NCBI GenBank assembly: GCA_024762925.1
Contig: JANTGM010000016.1
Coordinates: forward strand, 1-64,000
From: Kofleriaceae bacterium
GTDB taxonomy: Bacteria; Myxococcota_A; Polyangia; Haliangiales; Haliangiaceae
DNA: 64,000 nt
Direction: 5' to 3'
The notes under the pieces are model-generated. The model was not told where the DNA came from. It saw only the letters and a program-made list of their open reading frames with translations, and ran no database searches. A program made the translations under genes and the position numbers. Shown one piece after another: positions 29,991-39,219 of the stretch (its first letter is position 1; every line of letters begins with the position of its first letter).

Positions 29991-30806
29991 CTATGCGCCA
30001 CGTGCAGCGTACTTCGCGAAGTCGAGCCCTGAGAGAATGCCGCGCATGTGGCGATTCTCTGATGCAACGATTCTTCGTACGCGCATCCGAAGCCCCTGCT
30101 GTGCGGCTCGTTGCATGGTTGTCGAGACCGGCATGCAAATGAGTGCCGGGTCCATGGCTTCTTCCACACTGGTGTTGTCGTCGAGCTCGCGAGCTGCCAG
30201 CGCCTCAACTTGTGTGAAGACTCCAACCGGCCAATCGTTCTCGACGGCGATAAGGCCACTCACCTCGCTCTTCTCAAGTTGTTCGACTGCTGTCGCAACC
30301 GTCTGTTCAACATCAACGACAGAAATCGGTGATGTCATGAACTCCGAGATTGGCTCCTTTGCAGTCTGAGTGCGAAGAGAGCGCATGATATCGAGGGTAC
30401 TAAAAACACCGAGCATCCCATCACCTTTGACAAAGACTCTGTGAACATGTTGCTCGTGCATGGCCTTACTGGCTAGCGCAATGCTGTCATTGGGCGAGAC
30501 AGTGGCAACGTTGCGAGTCATGATTTCTGCGACGGCGGTTGGCGGAAACTCAAGAAGCACATGACGCGCATCTGCACTGCGCTCAAGTGCTGAGCTCGAT
30601 GCAGGATTGGAACTGCGGCGACCCACGCGAAGCAGATCGGTTCGCGAAACCACCCCAGCCAGGGTGTCGTTCTCCACAATCGCCAAGCATGAGATGCCTG
30701 CGTCGAGGAGGCGTTGGTACACGTCTGAGAGAGAATCTGTTGGTGCTGCGGCTTCTGCCGGCACGGACATGAAGTCGTGAACAGGAGTTTCTAGGAGTGT
30801 TCGCAT
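29991..30806 (-). CDS. Protein with four CBS domains
   Basis: A 271-residue protein made of two CBS pairs (about 8-60, 90-145, 150-205, 210-270), recognised by the repeated V-x-x-D/S-x-x-L pattern and short blocks such as GVVSRTDLLRV, GVFSTLDIMRS and GILSGLDFA. CBS pairs (Bateman modules) bind adenosine nucleotides and control partner proteins. It lies 12 nt downstream of the GCS2-CBS gene and 5 nt upstream of the TSUP exporter, so it may sense energy state for both. TAGCTT 9 nt before ATG may be a -10 element. Confidence 0.88.
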   Translation of the reverse strand: MRTLLETPVHDFMSVPAEAAAPTDSLSDVYQRLLDAGISCLAIVENDTLAGVVSRTDLLRVGRRSSNPASSSALERSADARHVLLEFPPTAVAEIMTRNVATVSPNDSIALASKAMHEQHVHRVFVKGDGMLGVFSTLDIMRSLRTQTAKEPISEFMTSPISVVDVEQTVATAVEQLEKSEVSGLIAVENDWPVGVFTQVEALAARELDDNTSVEEAMDPALICMPVSTTMQRAAQQGLRMRVRRIVASENRHMRGILSGLDFAKYAARGA

Positions 30807-30818
30807 CGCTCTGAGAAG

Positions 30819-32711
30819 CTACGCTTTTAGGCGCGCTTCAAGCAAGCTCGAGGCAACGTCGAGTAGGTCGGTTTGCGTGATAAGTCCAACCAGCTTTTCG
30901 TTCTTCACCACCGGTAGGCAGCCAATTCGATGTTGGCGCATAAGGCGTAGTGCTTCGAGCGTGGCTGTGCTGGGCGAAACGGTGATTGGAGAACGCGTCA
31001 TCACATCTTTGACAGCCAGCGCTTCGCTCCGCTCTGAGGCACTTTTCGTGAGCTGCCTCAGAAGCGTGCGATGTGTGATGAGCCCAACGAGGCGACCGTC
31101 TTTGTCTTCGACGGGAACGTGTTTGATGTGGCGCCAATCCATGAGGCTGGCGGCCAGATCGAGCAAGTCCTCAGAGCTCACCGTGAACAAGTCGGTCACC
31201 ATGAAGTGCTCAACGCGTCGATACGATTCGGCAAAGTCGATGCTCGTATTGCATTTCCCCCACGAATGAACCGGCCGGTCGCGGTACTGCTCGCGGAGCA
31301 TATGAGCAGTTAGGGCGCGGGCTCGAACATCGAAGGGTTTGTTTGCATCTGATTGGGCAAGGGCTCCTAGCACCCATGAGGAGCCAGTTTGTCTGCGTTC
31401 GATCCGTTCCTCGACGATATCGAGGTACGAATCTGCCTCGGTCTTGTCCACGCCAACAGCGAAAAGCCCTTGACGCGCGAGGGGCAAGAGTCTGTCGCGA
31501 ATGAGCTCGCTGGCGGGAATTGTCGCGCCACCTTCCCATGAGAACTGTGCATCGAGACCTTCGCGGGCGCTGGCGAAGAAGTTTGCCTTGGCATCATCGA
31601 AAGAAAATGATCTCGAAATGTCTGAGAACTCTTCTGGTATTGCCATCATCAAGCCATAATAGAGGGCCGCATTGGCTACTTGGTCCGCGAGTGTTGGACC
31701 CGAAGGAAGGGCCCGGTTTTCGATGCGGAGGTGTGCCTTGCCCGCAAAGACACCGTAGCAAGCGCGATTCCAACACCAAACGGTGCCATTGTGCCCACGC
31801 AGGGCATAAAGCTCCGGGATGCCACCGGCTTTCGCGATCTCCAAGGAGCGCTCGGTTCCCATTGCAGGCATCATGATGCGGAAGCGCGCAATTTGCTCTC
31901 GGAGAATTTCTAAAACGCCGTTTTCGAGCCAGTGACTGCCAAATCCCACGCGAGGTGGCGTTCCTCGTGTCTTTTGGAGCGTTGAGCGCGAATCTACTGC
32001 GCCTTGAAATAGTGCAACGCGGTTCTCATGCCACAACCTGCGCCCAAAGGCGAGTGGTGAGTTGACCGCAGCAGCCAAGACAGGGCCCGTGATGAGCTGG
32101 GCTGTGTTGTGAAGCACTGTGAAATCGTCTGGATCAACTTGAAGATGGAGTTGGAAGCTACAATTGCTCGACTCCATCATCACCGAGTCACAGCTCGTAC
32201 TCAGTTCATCCTGCCCTCGGATGTCGATGTGAAATGGGCCGTTGCGCAAGGCGACGAGGTTTTCGTTTAGCGCTGTATACCGCGGTGCTGGCGTCATGTT
32301 CTCGAGGCCAAGGTCCGATTGCGCGAGGGTAGGCAAGAAGCCCGAGAGCACCACATCGGCGCCATGGCTGCTGGCTGCACCTCGCACAATGGAAACCAAT
32401 TCTCGCAGCTCGCGATGCATCGCAGAAAAGCACTTGCCCGAGAACATGAGCGGGGTGGCGTTTGCCTCAAGATTGAACCGTGCGAGCTCGCCGGTGATGC
32501 GTGAGTCGTTGGCGTCCTTTTGTACCTCGGGTCCTAGAGGTGCCGGATGCATCGCTCCATCAACTAAGAACATTTCCAGTTCTGCTCCGATGCGTCGAAT
32601 CCCTGTCTCGATGCGGTTGGCATCTAGCAAGACTTCGAGTGCTTGCAGGTCTTCGAGTAGCGCTGCGGTGTTCGCGCGGCGCTCTGCACCATCGAGAGAG
32701 TCATTGCTCAT
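30819..32711 (-). CDS. GCS2-type glutamate-cysteine ligase-like enzyme with CBS pair
   Basis: A 630-residue protein. Residues about 35-480 belong to the carboxylate-amine ligase (GCS2) family: IGAELEMFLVD, LNLEAN-type block FNLEANATPL, MMESSNCSFQLHLQV, and HLRIENRALPSGPT with the catalytic Arg-Asn. The last ~130 residues form two CBS domains (MTRSPITVSPSTATLEALRLM in core, VGLITQTDLLDV). GCS2 enzymes join an amino acid to glutamate or a related acid. The CBS pair suggests nucleotide control. Whether it makes gamma-glutamylcysteine is unknown, although frmA/fghA in this window imply a glutathione pool. Confidence 0.88.
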   Translation of the reverse strand: MSNDSLDGAERRANTAALLEDLQALEVLLDANRIETGIRRIGAELEMFLVDGAMHPAPLGPEVQKDANDSRITGELARFNLEANATPLMFSGKCFSAMHRELRELVSIVRGAASSHGADVVLSGFLPTLAQSDLGLENMTPAPRYTALNENLVALRNGPFHIDIRGQDELSTSCDSVMMESSNCSFQLHLQVDPDDFTVLHNTAQLITGPVLAAAVNSPLAFGRRLWHENRVALFQGAVDSRSTLQKTRGTPPRVGFGSHWLENGVLEILREQIARFRIMMPAMGTERSLEIAKAGGIPELYALRGHNGTVWCWNRACYGVFAGKAHLRIENRALPSGPTLADQVANAALYYGLMMAIPEEFSDISRSFSFDDAKANFFASAREGLDAQFSWEGGATIPASELIRDRLLPLARQGLFAVGVDKTEADSYLDIVEERIERRQTGSSWVLGALAQSDANKPFDVRARALTAHMLREQYRDRPVHSWGKCNTSIDFAESYRRVEHFMVTDLFTVSSEDLLDLAASLMDWRHIKHVPVEDKDGRLVGLITHRTLLRQLTKSASERSEALAVKDVMTRSPITVSPSTATLEALRLMRQHRIGCLPVVKNEKLVGLITQTDLLDVASSLLEARLKA

Positions 32712-32855
32712 CGTGGCTTGATTGTTTCACAGATGCGTGAGCGCGCAAACGCATGAACGCAACTGCTGGCAGAGGAATTGGGGCTCTTCTGAGCGGTCGG
32801 AAAACGGAGTGACACTCACCGCCAATGGCCTCGCTGCAAATCCTGCGCATAAGGG

Positions 32856-33596
32856 TTAGCTGAGTGCGTCGACTAGCGCTTGTGAGAACCGGTGGACATC
32901 GCCTGGGTAGCGAGCCGAGATGTAGTTGCCGTCTTGCACGATGAAGCCACGCCCTGGCTTTTTTGGCGTGTCGCGAAAGAGAGGCTTTGGGCCGGTGAGA
33001 AACGCGCCTTCCTCGCCGAGCGCCTCGGTGACTTCACTTTGCACCGTTTGCGGGTAGGTGCGATAGTACGCACCGAGTTTGCGCTTTGTGACACGCCACG
33101 CAAACAACTCCATCGCCTCGGTGAGGGCTGTGGTCTGCCTTCCGAATAACACTGACTTTCCATCTTCACGCTTTGATCGGGCGGCAGCCACAACGCCGTG
33201 ACAAATCGCGCCGACAACCTTGTTGCTGGCAAAGAACGAAGCAATACAGCTGTGCAACGTGCTCGACTCTAGGTATGAGCGCATCTTTGGAGCGTGCCCA
33301 CCGGGCAAGACCAATGCATCGAACTCATCGGCAGAGACCTCTGCATAGGATTTTGGTGAGGTACACATGGCGTTCTCAAACTCGCGGTATGTCGTTCGGC
33401 CATTGCGGTCGGCTCGCAGCAAGAACCCCAGCGGTCCAAGCCCCTTCCCAGTGAGCACAATCGGATCCGCTGTCGCGGCGTTGCCATCTGGTGTGGCAAC
33501 CACAACTTCGACACCCGCGCTTGAGAGCATCTTCCAAGGTACTGCAGCTTCTGTCGGATCGAAGTCAGTATTCGGGATGGGCATGAGCACGCGCAT
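32856..33596 (-). CDS. DJ-1/PfpI family protein
   Basis: A 246-residue class I glutamine-amidotransferase-like protein of the DJ-1/PfpI superfamily. The nucleophile elbow is AICHGV with the reactive Cys, preceded by the ALVLPGGHAPKM loop that supplies the acidic residue. Members act as glyoxalases, deglycases or chaperones. The start lies 9 nt after the stop of the antiporter gene, so it is likely co-transcribed with it. The precise activity is not predictable. Confidence 0.88.
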   Translation of the reverse strand: MRVLMPIPNTDFDPTEAAVPWKMLSSAGVEVVVATPDGNAATADPIVLTGKGLGPLGFLLRADRNGRTTYREFENAMCTSPKSYAEVSADEFDALVLPGGHAPKMRSYLESSTLHSCIASFFASNKVVGAICHGVVAAARSKREDGKSVLFGRQTTALTEAMELFAWRVTKRKLGAYYRTYPQTVQSEVTEALGEEGAFLTGPKPLFRDTPKKPGRGFIVQDGNYISARYPGDVHRFSQALVDALS

Positions 33597-33605
33597 GCAA
33601 CAAGG

Positions 33606-36413
33606 CTAGCCCGATTTGTTTGAAGGTGGTAGCGGGCTTGGCGGTTCTGGCAAGCGAACGAGATACGCCAGAGATGTCACTCGATAGACGCTGTGCTCTT
33701 CGACCTTGAGGAGCGCCGGTGCTGAGCGTTTGGATCCCGATATGTCGAGTTGGCCAGACGCGAGGAAGAGAAATTTCGCGGTGTCTGCTGTTCTCGAAAA
33801 TTTGGGACTGGCCACTTCTCCAGCTTCGAGCTCGTCACAAGGCTCGGCGGTTGCCCACCAAGTGGACACGGCTTCATGGCTCATTTGTGAGTATCGCCAA
33901 TCATTGCGAACTAGGTTGTCGAAGCGGTGATGAGAGAACGCACTCCAAACGCTGCTTCGCAAGCTCGGCATATGATTCATGATGCGCTGAAAGTCGTCCT
34001 GATCGATTCTTCCAACGGCTAGGGTTGTGACGGCGCGGACGGTGGCGTTGCGGGACTCTCCTGTTAGCAGCGCCATTTCTCCAACAATGTCTCCACCGCC
34101 AAGCGTGTCTAAGAGAATTTCTTTGCCGCGACTCTGTTTGAAAACGGCGGCAGCTCCTCGGGCGATTACGTACATGCAGTCGCTCGACTCGCCGTCGCGC
34201 ATGAGTATCTCTCCTGGTGAATAGAACATTTCCTTGGTGGCACGAGCCAGCTCGCCTAGCGCCTCTTCGTCCAGGTTTTGAAAGAGTGGCATTGAACGCA
34301 CAATGTTTGCGGTCTCGGGAAGCGAGTGGCGATGCGGTGCGTACATGAGCTCGCGCATTCTACGTTCGATGTCGCAAATGGCTCGCTCTGCTGCCTCAGC
34401 CTCAATGGCGCCAGCCTCACGCTGTGCCTGATAGCTCGATAGTTCGAGATTGAGTCGAATGCGGTGTGCAAGTCGCAGTTCAATTGCTCGGGCAACCTCG
34501 GGGAGCGAGGCTCGCAGGTCTTCGAGTTGTTCTTTTGCCTGCCACTGGAACCGCAAATACGTGTCTCGAATTCTGTCATCCCAGCCGTCACATCCTTTGT
34601 GGAGCTGGTCCATCCTCGCGATCACGCGTTTTGCTGCGAGCATTTGTGCCCGAGCCAGATCGTAGGTGAGAGTGAGCCTCTCAAATTGCCATCTCGGAAA
34701 GAACGTCCGAGTTGCGAAGCGCCTCGCCATGCGTTCTCGGAGCCCTACGCGACCCAAGACCCGACTTCGCGGTGCCTGCTTACCCGAGGCAAGGTCGTCG
34801 AAATGCAGTGCTACAGCGTGATCGAGAATTCGCGTGCCTTCGCGTGAGAGCACGCCGCTTGCAAAGGCGTTCCAGTAGGCTCGACGCTCGATACGACATG
34901 CTTGGTTCCACTCGGTGCGTAGCTTGTCCGCGCCCGATGCTTCCGCAACCGTTTGAAGTTCTGCGAGCCTTGATTCTTCTACCGCGGTCTTGTCTTGATC
35001 GAGTTCCTCGTGCACATCCTGCCAAGGCACCATCGCAAGGTCGGGCTGCTGAGCGAGGTCGCGCAGGCGGGATTCAACGGCCGCAAGCAGGCTTCCTCTA
35101 ACTTCGAGCGCCAATGCTCGCTCTGCGGAAGACTGCGAAGCCAGGCCGAGCTTGCGGAGTAGCCATGCCACCGTTGCGCCGTTGATGAGAATGGTCAAGA
35201 ACACAACGCCGGCGGTGACGAGCAAGACCTGTCGACGGAGAGCTTCAGGAAGGGCAGGGTGCTGGCTTACAATCAACGCCAAGGCGAGCGATACGGCGCC
35301 TCGCAAGCCTCCCCATGCCATCACGGTCGCTTCTCGAGCGCCGAGAGGCGTTGCGACGAGTGAGACCAGTGGGCGAAATGAGAAGATGACGGCAAATCGC
35401 AGCACGATCACTCCGCTATAGACACCTAAGATAATTTCGTAGTCTCCCATGTCAGCCTGCTGTTGCTGAGCGGCAATGACAAGTCCGACGAGAAAGAAGA
35501 TCAGGGTGTTCGCAATATGGGTGACCATGCCCCAGAACCGATGAAGGAAATGGCGTACCTCGGGACTAATGAGGGTGCGACCTGGGCCGCTGAGGTAGAG
35601 GCCAGTGGTCACGACAGCCATTACGCCCGAGACATGGAGAAGACCCTCTGCGATGAACATGGCTCCATAGGCGGCGACAAGCGTTAGAGAGATCTCGATG
35701 GTTGCGTCGTTGAAGGTTCGAGCGATCAGCGTCGACACCGTCCAGGCGATCGCCAAGCCAACCCCCACGCCACCACCGACAACCCACAAGAAGCCGAGCG
35801 CCTCGTGTCCAAAGTCGACCGTGTCGCCCGAGGTACTCGTGAGAACAGCCATGAGTGCGCCAAAGACGACGATGGCTGTGCCGTCATTCATGAGGGATTC
35901 CCCCTCGATGAGCATCCCGAGTCGTTTCGGACTCGTGGTCTCTCGCAAGATTGCGACCACCGCGACGGGATCTGTCGCGCTGATCAAGGCACCAAAGACC
36001 AATGCTGTTATCCACGACCAATCCCAGGCCAGACCGCTTACAAGGAGGGTCCAAGCTCCAACAAGAATGGTGCTTACAAGCAGGGCAGGGATTGCAAAGA
36101 TCAGAATTCCACCGAGCTCTTTTTGAAACGCGTGGGCATCTAAGTCAAAGGCGGACTCAAAAACGAGCGCTGGCAGGAAAACAAAGATGATCAAGTCGGG
36201 CGCTAGACTTGCACCCGATTGCAGTGCTGTAAGAACGCCGGCAGATGCATGCACACTTGGAGAGTGCAGTGCAGCGCCGATTGCGAGGCCGGCGAGCAAA
36301 ACGACTATGGTGTAGGGCAGCTTGAGCCAACGCCCGAAATAGCGGGCGAGTGCCCCGAGCCCCAACGCTACACAAACGAAGAGGACTGCGATAAACTCTG
36401 GCCCTGTCTTCAT
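33606..36413 (-). CDS. CPA1 Na+/H+ antiporter with cNMP-binding domain
   Basis: A 935-residue protein. The N-terminal ~410 residues form a 12-helix monovalent cation/proton antiporter, with the conserved FGALISATDPVAVVA motif and GLRGAVSLALAL. A long charged cytoplasmic region (about 420-690) follows, then a Crp-like cyclic-nucleotide domain (about 700-830, with EILMRDGESSDCMYVI and GEMALLTGESRNATV) and an unconserved tail. The layout resembles plant SOS1 and related bacterial exchangers, where the soluble part regulates transport. No Shine-Dalgarno is visible. It sits upstream of the DJ-1 gene and close to an RCK K+ channel, suggesting an ion-homeostasis neighbourhood. Confidence 0.9.
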   Translation of the reverse strand: MKTGPEFIAVLFVCVALGLGALARYFGRWLKLPYTIVVLLAGLAIGAALHSPSVHASAGVLTALQSGASLAPDLIIFVFLPALVFESAFDLDAHAFQKELGGILIFAIPALLVSTILVGAWTLLVSGLAWDWSWITALVFGALISATDPVAVVAILRETTSPKRLGMLIEGESLMNDGTAIVVFGALMAVLTSTSGDTVDFGHEALGFLWVVGGGVGVGLAIAWTVSTLIARTFNDATIEISLTLVAAYGAMFIAEGLLHVSGVMAVVTTGLYLSGPGRTLISPEVRHFLHRFWGMVTHIANTLIFFLVGLVIAAQQQQADMGDYEIILGVYSGVIVLRFAVIFSFRPLVSLVATPLGAREATVMAWGGLRGAVSLALALIVSQHPALPEALRRQVLLVTAGVVFLTILINGATVAWLLRKLGLASQSSAERALALEVRGSLLAAVESRLRDLAQQPDLAMVPWQDVHEELDQDKTAVEESRLAELQTVAEASGADKLRTEWNQACRIERRAYWNAFASGVLSREGTRILDHAVALHFDDLASGKQAPRSRVLGRVGLRERMARRFATRTFFPRWQFERLTLTYDLARAQMLAAKRVIARMDQLHKGCDGWDDRIRDTYLRFQWQAKEQLEDLRASLPEVARAIELRLAHRIRLNLELSSYQAQREAGAIEAEAAERAICDIERRMRELMYAPHRHSLPETANIVRSMPLFQNLDEEALGELARATKEMFYSPGEILMRDGESSDCMYVIARGAAAVFKQSRGKEILLDTLGGGDIVGEMALLTGESRNATVRAVTTLAVGRIDQDDFQRIMNHMPSLRSSVWSAFSHHRFDNLVRNDWRYSQMSHEAVSTWWATAEPCDELEAGEVASPKFSRTADTAKFLFLASGQLDISGSKRSAPALLKVEEHSVYRVTSLAYLVRLPEPPSPLPPSNKSG

Positions 36414-36493
36414 AGCCTAGTGCGTGATTCAAAGAGATTGAGCGTGCTCACTTGTCTTCTCGCCGCTGGACGTGTTGACGAGCTAACGCTCAT

Positions 36494-36598
36494 CGTTGCT
36501 TGATCGGTCACTTGCCCCAGCACGCTCCCTTCGCGCGCCTTGCCAGCGAACAAGGGTACTTCGCGATTCCATCTCAATCTCTCTGGATCCCGCACTAG
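36494..36598 (-). repeat. Dispersed repeat, copy C
   Basis: On the minus strand it runs CTAGTGCGGGATCC ... CGCTGGCAAGGCGCG ... GGGAGCGTGCTGGGGC ... AAGTGACCGATCAAGC, the same ordered blocks as the copies beside the tRNA island. Its opening CTAG provides the TAG stop codon of the upstream K+ channel gene, so the insertion or divergence touches the 3' end of that gene. Confidence 0.65.
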
Positions 36599-37668
36599 TC
36601 GGCTCTGCGAGCAACGCCCGCCTTCTCTTCGATCATAGTGCGAGCCTCTGGATTCCCCATGAAAATGAGCCCAGTGCCAGGAGGGAGGGGCGTCGTATCG
36701 GGTGGGTTGTAGCGCCAACTACCATCCGCTTGGCGCACTGCAATGACCATCAAGTCGAGGGTCTTTTCGTCTCGAATACTCGCTAGCGTCTGCTCCGCGA
36801 GGATGGCGCCAGGTGCGATTATCACTTCTTCGATTCGCAATTGGCCCCCTTCGCGCAACATGGAGTCAAGAAACGTAACCGCTGTGGGACGGACAAGTTC
36901 TGAGACTAAGCGCAGTCCGCCAATCTGATCGGGCGTGACAATGGCGTCAACGCCTGCCTTCTTGAGTTTTTGCACGTCCCTCTGGGCACTGCATCGCGAG
37001 ACGATTCGCAGCTCTGGTCGCAGGTTGCGGGCGGAAAAGGCGACGACCAGGTTGTCTTTGTCGCTGCTGATGCAGCTCACGAGACCACGTGCACGTTCAA
37101 GCCCCGCCTCGATGAGAGTTTCATCGTCGGTCGCATCACCGATGACCACAGGAATGTCCTTGCCCAGACGTTCCAGTAGGAACTCAACGCGTTCTTCGTC
37201 ACGTTCGATCAAGACAAAGTGTCGATTGGTTTGCAGAAGTTCCTGCAAGACGTAGTTGCCAGTCTTTCCTCCGCCACACACGACGAAGTGATTGCTGATG
37301 TTGCTAGTGATTCTTCGCATGCGCCGTCTCCAAAACAGTCGGTCCAATGTGCCTTCGACGGCGAACGCCGTGAGATTCGAAAAAAAGTACAAGAAGCTAC
37401 CTACTCCCAAGAGAAGCAGCGCGATGGTGAACACTTGCCCCCCAGGGTTGTGTCCCACTTCGATAGCCTCGGAGTAGCCGACGGTTGTGAGGGTAACCGT
37501 CGTCATGTAGAGGGCATCGAGCCAGGTTGCCTCGGAACCGCCCACGATCTTGTAGCCGATCGTGCCAGCAATGCCGGTAACCAACAATGCTCCAGAGGCT
37601 CGGAGAATCGAGCGCTGCGGCCCAACGCGTGTGAGGTTGCCTAGCATCGAGACGTCTATGGGCTGCAT
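36595..37668 (-). CDS. Potassium channel with RCK (TrkA-N/TrkA-C) domains
   Basis: A 357-residue two-helix K+ channel. Helix 1 is at about 25-45, the pore helix and selectivity filter TVGYSE near 65, and helix 2 at about 80-105. A RCK domain follows (FVVCGGGKTGNYVLQEL NAD-binding loop, VVIGDATDDETLIEAG) and then a TrkA-C-like domain to the end. Such channels are gated by nucleotides, Ca2+ or K+. ATG 37668 is taken over a TTG four codons upstream. The TAG stop lies within dispersed repeat copy C. Confidence 0.9.
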   Translation of the reverse strand: MQPIDVSMLGNLTRVGPQRSILRASGALLVTGIAGTIGYKIVGGSEATWLDALYMTTVTLTTVGYSEAIEVGHNPGGQVFTIALLLLGVGSFLYFFSNLTAFAVEGTLDRLFWRRRMRRITSNISNHFVVCGGGKTGNYVLQELLQTNRHFVLIERDEERVEFLLERLGKDIPVVIGDATDDETLIEAGLERARGLVSCISSDKDNLVVAFSARNLRPELRIVSRCSAQRDVQKLKKAGVDAIVTPDQIGGLRLVSELVRPTAVTFLDSMLREGGQLRIEEVIIAPGAILAEQTLASIRDEKTLDLMVIAVRQADGSWRYNPPDTTPLPPGTGLIFMGNPEARTMIEEKAGVARRAD

Positions 37669-38006
37669 GCCTCGGACCAATGATCAGGGCACCAGCAAGC
37701 AGCGAATGCGCAATTCGAGCGCACCTGTTTGTCAGGCGGTCAAGCTAGGCGAACAATGTGCCGATTTGCAAAGCCGTGGAAGTAAGATAGCGGTGTGGCA
37801 AACAGGAGCCTCCTCGTGACGTAGTCTATCGAGACAATGTAAGCGTGGTTTTGGCGCGTTCAGATGCACTTGCCCAAACACCGGAGGGAGTGCGGCCGTG
37901 CGAGAAGCGTGAGCAGCGCATATGCGAGTGCTGCGGGCTGCGGGCTGCCCATAAACTCTCGAACTCCCGAACTCATGGAACTCCAGTTGTTTGATAGCAT
38001 GCGCAG
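37669..38006. other. Divergent intergenic region
   Basis: About 340 bases between the K+ channel (minus) and the plus-strand membrane protein. There is no reading frame of note. It contains short direct repeats (GCGGGCT three times near 37934; CGAACTC twice near 37970) and a TAGCAT box 6 nt before the 38007 start. Confidence 0.6.
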
Positions 38007-38657
38007 ATGCCATCTAAGAAATTGACCTTAGCTGCAAATGATAGTCGGCCTGTGGAAGTTCATTGGAAGGGGAACTTCAAGAACCTCCGCGTCACTGTTG
38101 ACGGTGCCGAAGTCATGACACTCGCCAACAAGGAGGAGCTTCAAGCAGGCAAGTCCGTGGTGCTCCCCAATGGCAAGACGCTGTCGGTAGGGTGGGCCGG
38201 CGCGTACTCGGGTGGGTTCTCGATCGACTTGGATGGTGTCGCGCTTCCTGGCAGTGGCAGTGACCCGGCCACGATGGTGAAGGCTGCTGCGCAACTGCTC
38301 GCCTTCGTCGCGGTACTCAACATTGTCCTTGGCGCAGCGGCGGAACTTGGTCCAGTAGAGTTCTTAGTGCGAATGGGCATCGGATGGGCGTCAGCAATCT
38401 CGGGAGGCCTATATGCGCTGCTTGCATACGGCACGTACAAGCGACACTTCATCGCCCTACTGCTCGGAGTTTGCCTTTTCGCACTGGATGGCATCTACGT
38501 CATCTATCTCTCATTCGAATATACAGGCCGAATTCCGACCGGTGGCATCATCTTTCGCGTGTTGCTCATGGTGCCAATGATTCGCGCACTCGGGCCGATT
38601 CGCTCGTTACGAAGAAGCGAGATGGACAAGCCAACGGCGCGCGTAGTTAACGAGTAG
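38007..38657 (+). CDS. Membrane protein, unknown
   Basis: A 216-residue protein with a soluble N-terminal strand-rich part (about 1-90; VEVHWKGNFKNLRVTVDG) and three to four membrane helices (about 92-115, 125-145, 148-172, 180-200). I recognise no family. TAGCAT lies 6 nt before ATG and no Shine-Dalgarno is present, so the transcript may be leaderless. The protein probably exposes the N-terminal domain to the cytoplasm because it has no signal peptide. Confidence 0.7.
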   Translation: MPSKKLTLAANDSRPVEVHWKGNFKNLRVTVDGAEVMTLANKEELQAGKSVVLPNGKTLSVGWAGAYSGGFSIDLDGVALPGSGSDPATMVKAAAQLLAFVAVLNIVLGAAAELGPVEFLVRMGIGWASAISGGLYALLAYGTYKRHFIALLLGVCLFALDGIYVIYLSFEYTGRIPTGGIIFRVLLMVPMIRALGPIRSLRRSEMDKPTARVVNE

Positions 38658-38780
38658 CTACAAGCCAGCGAGGCCCAGGGCAGAAGCTCAAATCTCCAAC
38701 GACTGCGTCTTCGATGCTGAAGGCGTTTTGTAGCGAGATGACCAGATTGGGGAGGAGATTTCTCGATGAGGCAAATAGAC

Positions 38781-39200
38781 TTATTCGATGGAGATAAGCG
38801 AGACATCGAAGACGAGAGTGCCCGCGGGAAAGCCCTCTTCACCGCGATAGGCGAGAGGCTCTGGAATCCACAGCCGGTACTTGCTGCCGGTCTTCATGAG
38901 CAGTAGCGCTTCGGTCCACCCGGCGATCACTTCATTCACAACAAATTTTGCGGGTCTGCCTTTGGATACCGAGCTGTCAAACATCGTGCCGTCGACTGTC
39001 CATCCCGTGTAGTGCACGATCACTTTGTCGTCCGGACGAGGGGTGATGCCACCTCCCTTCTTTAGCGGCACGTACACCAGGCCACTGTTCGTCACGATAG
39101 CGGAGTCCGGTGGATCTGCAACGTCGGCAGGTGCTGGAATCTGTGCACGCGGTCCGCAGCCAGCAATTGCTAGGGCCAAGACGACGAGGAGGCTTCGCAT
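38781..39200 (-). CDS. FKBP-type peptidyl-prolyl isomerase lipoprotein
   Basis: A 139-residue lipoprotein: MRSLLVVLALAIAGC has a lipobox with Cys15. The FKBP domain (about 45-139) shows VIVHYTGWTVDGTMFDSS, VIAGWTEALLLMKTGSKYRLWIP in its core, and LVFDVSLISIE at the end. Members assist folding in the periplasm by proline isomerisation. The upstream frame extension is not protein-like; TACGAT lies 6 nt before ATG. It follows the minus-strand phosphatase-fold lipoprotein by 19 nt. Confidence 0.92.
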   Translation of the reverse strand: MRSLLVVLALAIAGCGPRAQIPAPADVADPPDSAIVTNSGLVYVPLKKGGGITPRPDDKVIVHYTGWTVDGTMFDSSVSKGRPAKFVVNEVIAGWTEALLLMKTGSKYRLWIPEPLAYRGEEGFPAGTLVFDVSLISIE

Positions 39201-39219
39201 GGTCGCATCGTAGCACCGC

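Noticed and set aside
33596-33608. TAGCCT box before the DJ-1/PfpI start as a promoter
   Set aside because: The TAG is the stop codon of the upstream antiporter gene 9 nt away; co-transcription explains the arrangement better, so it was left out of the leaderless list.
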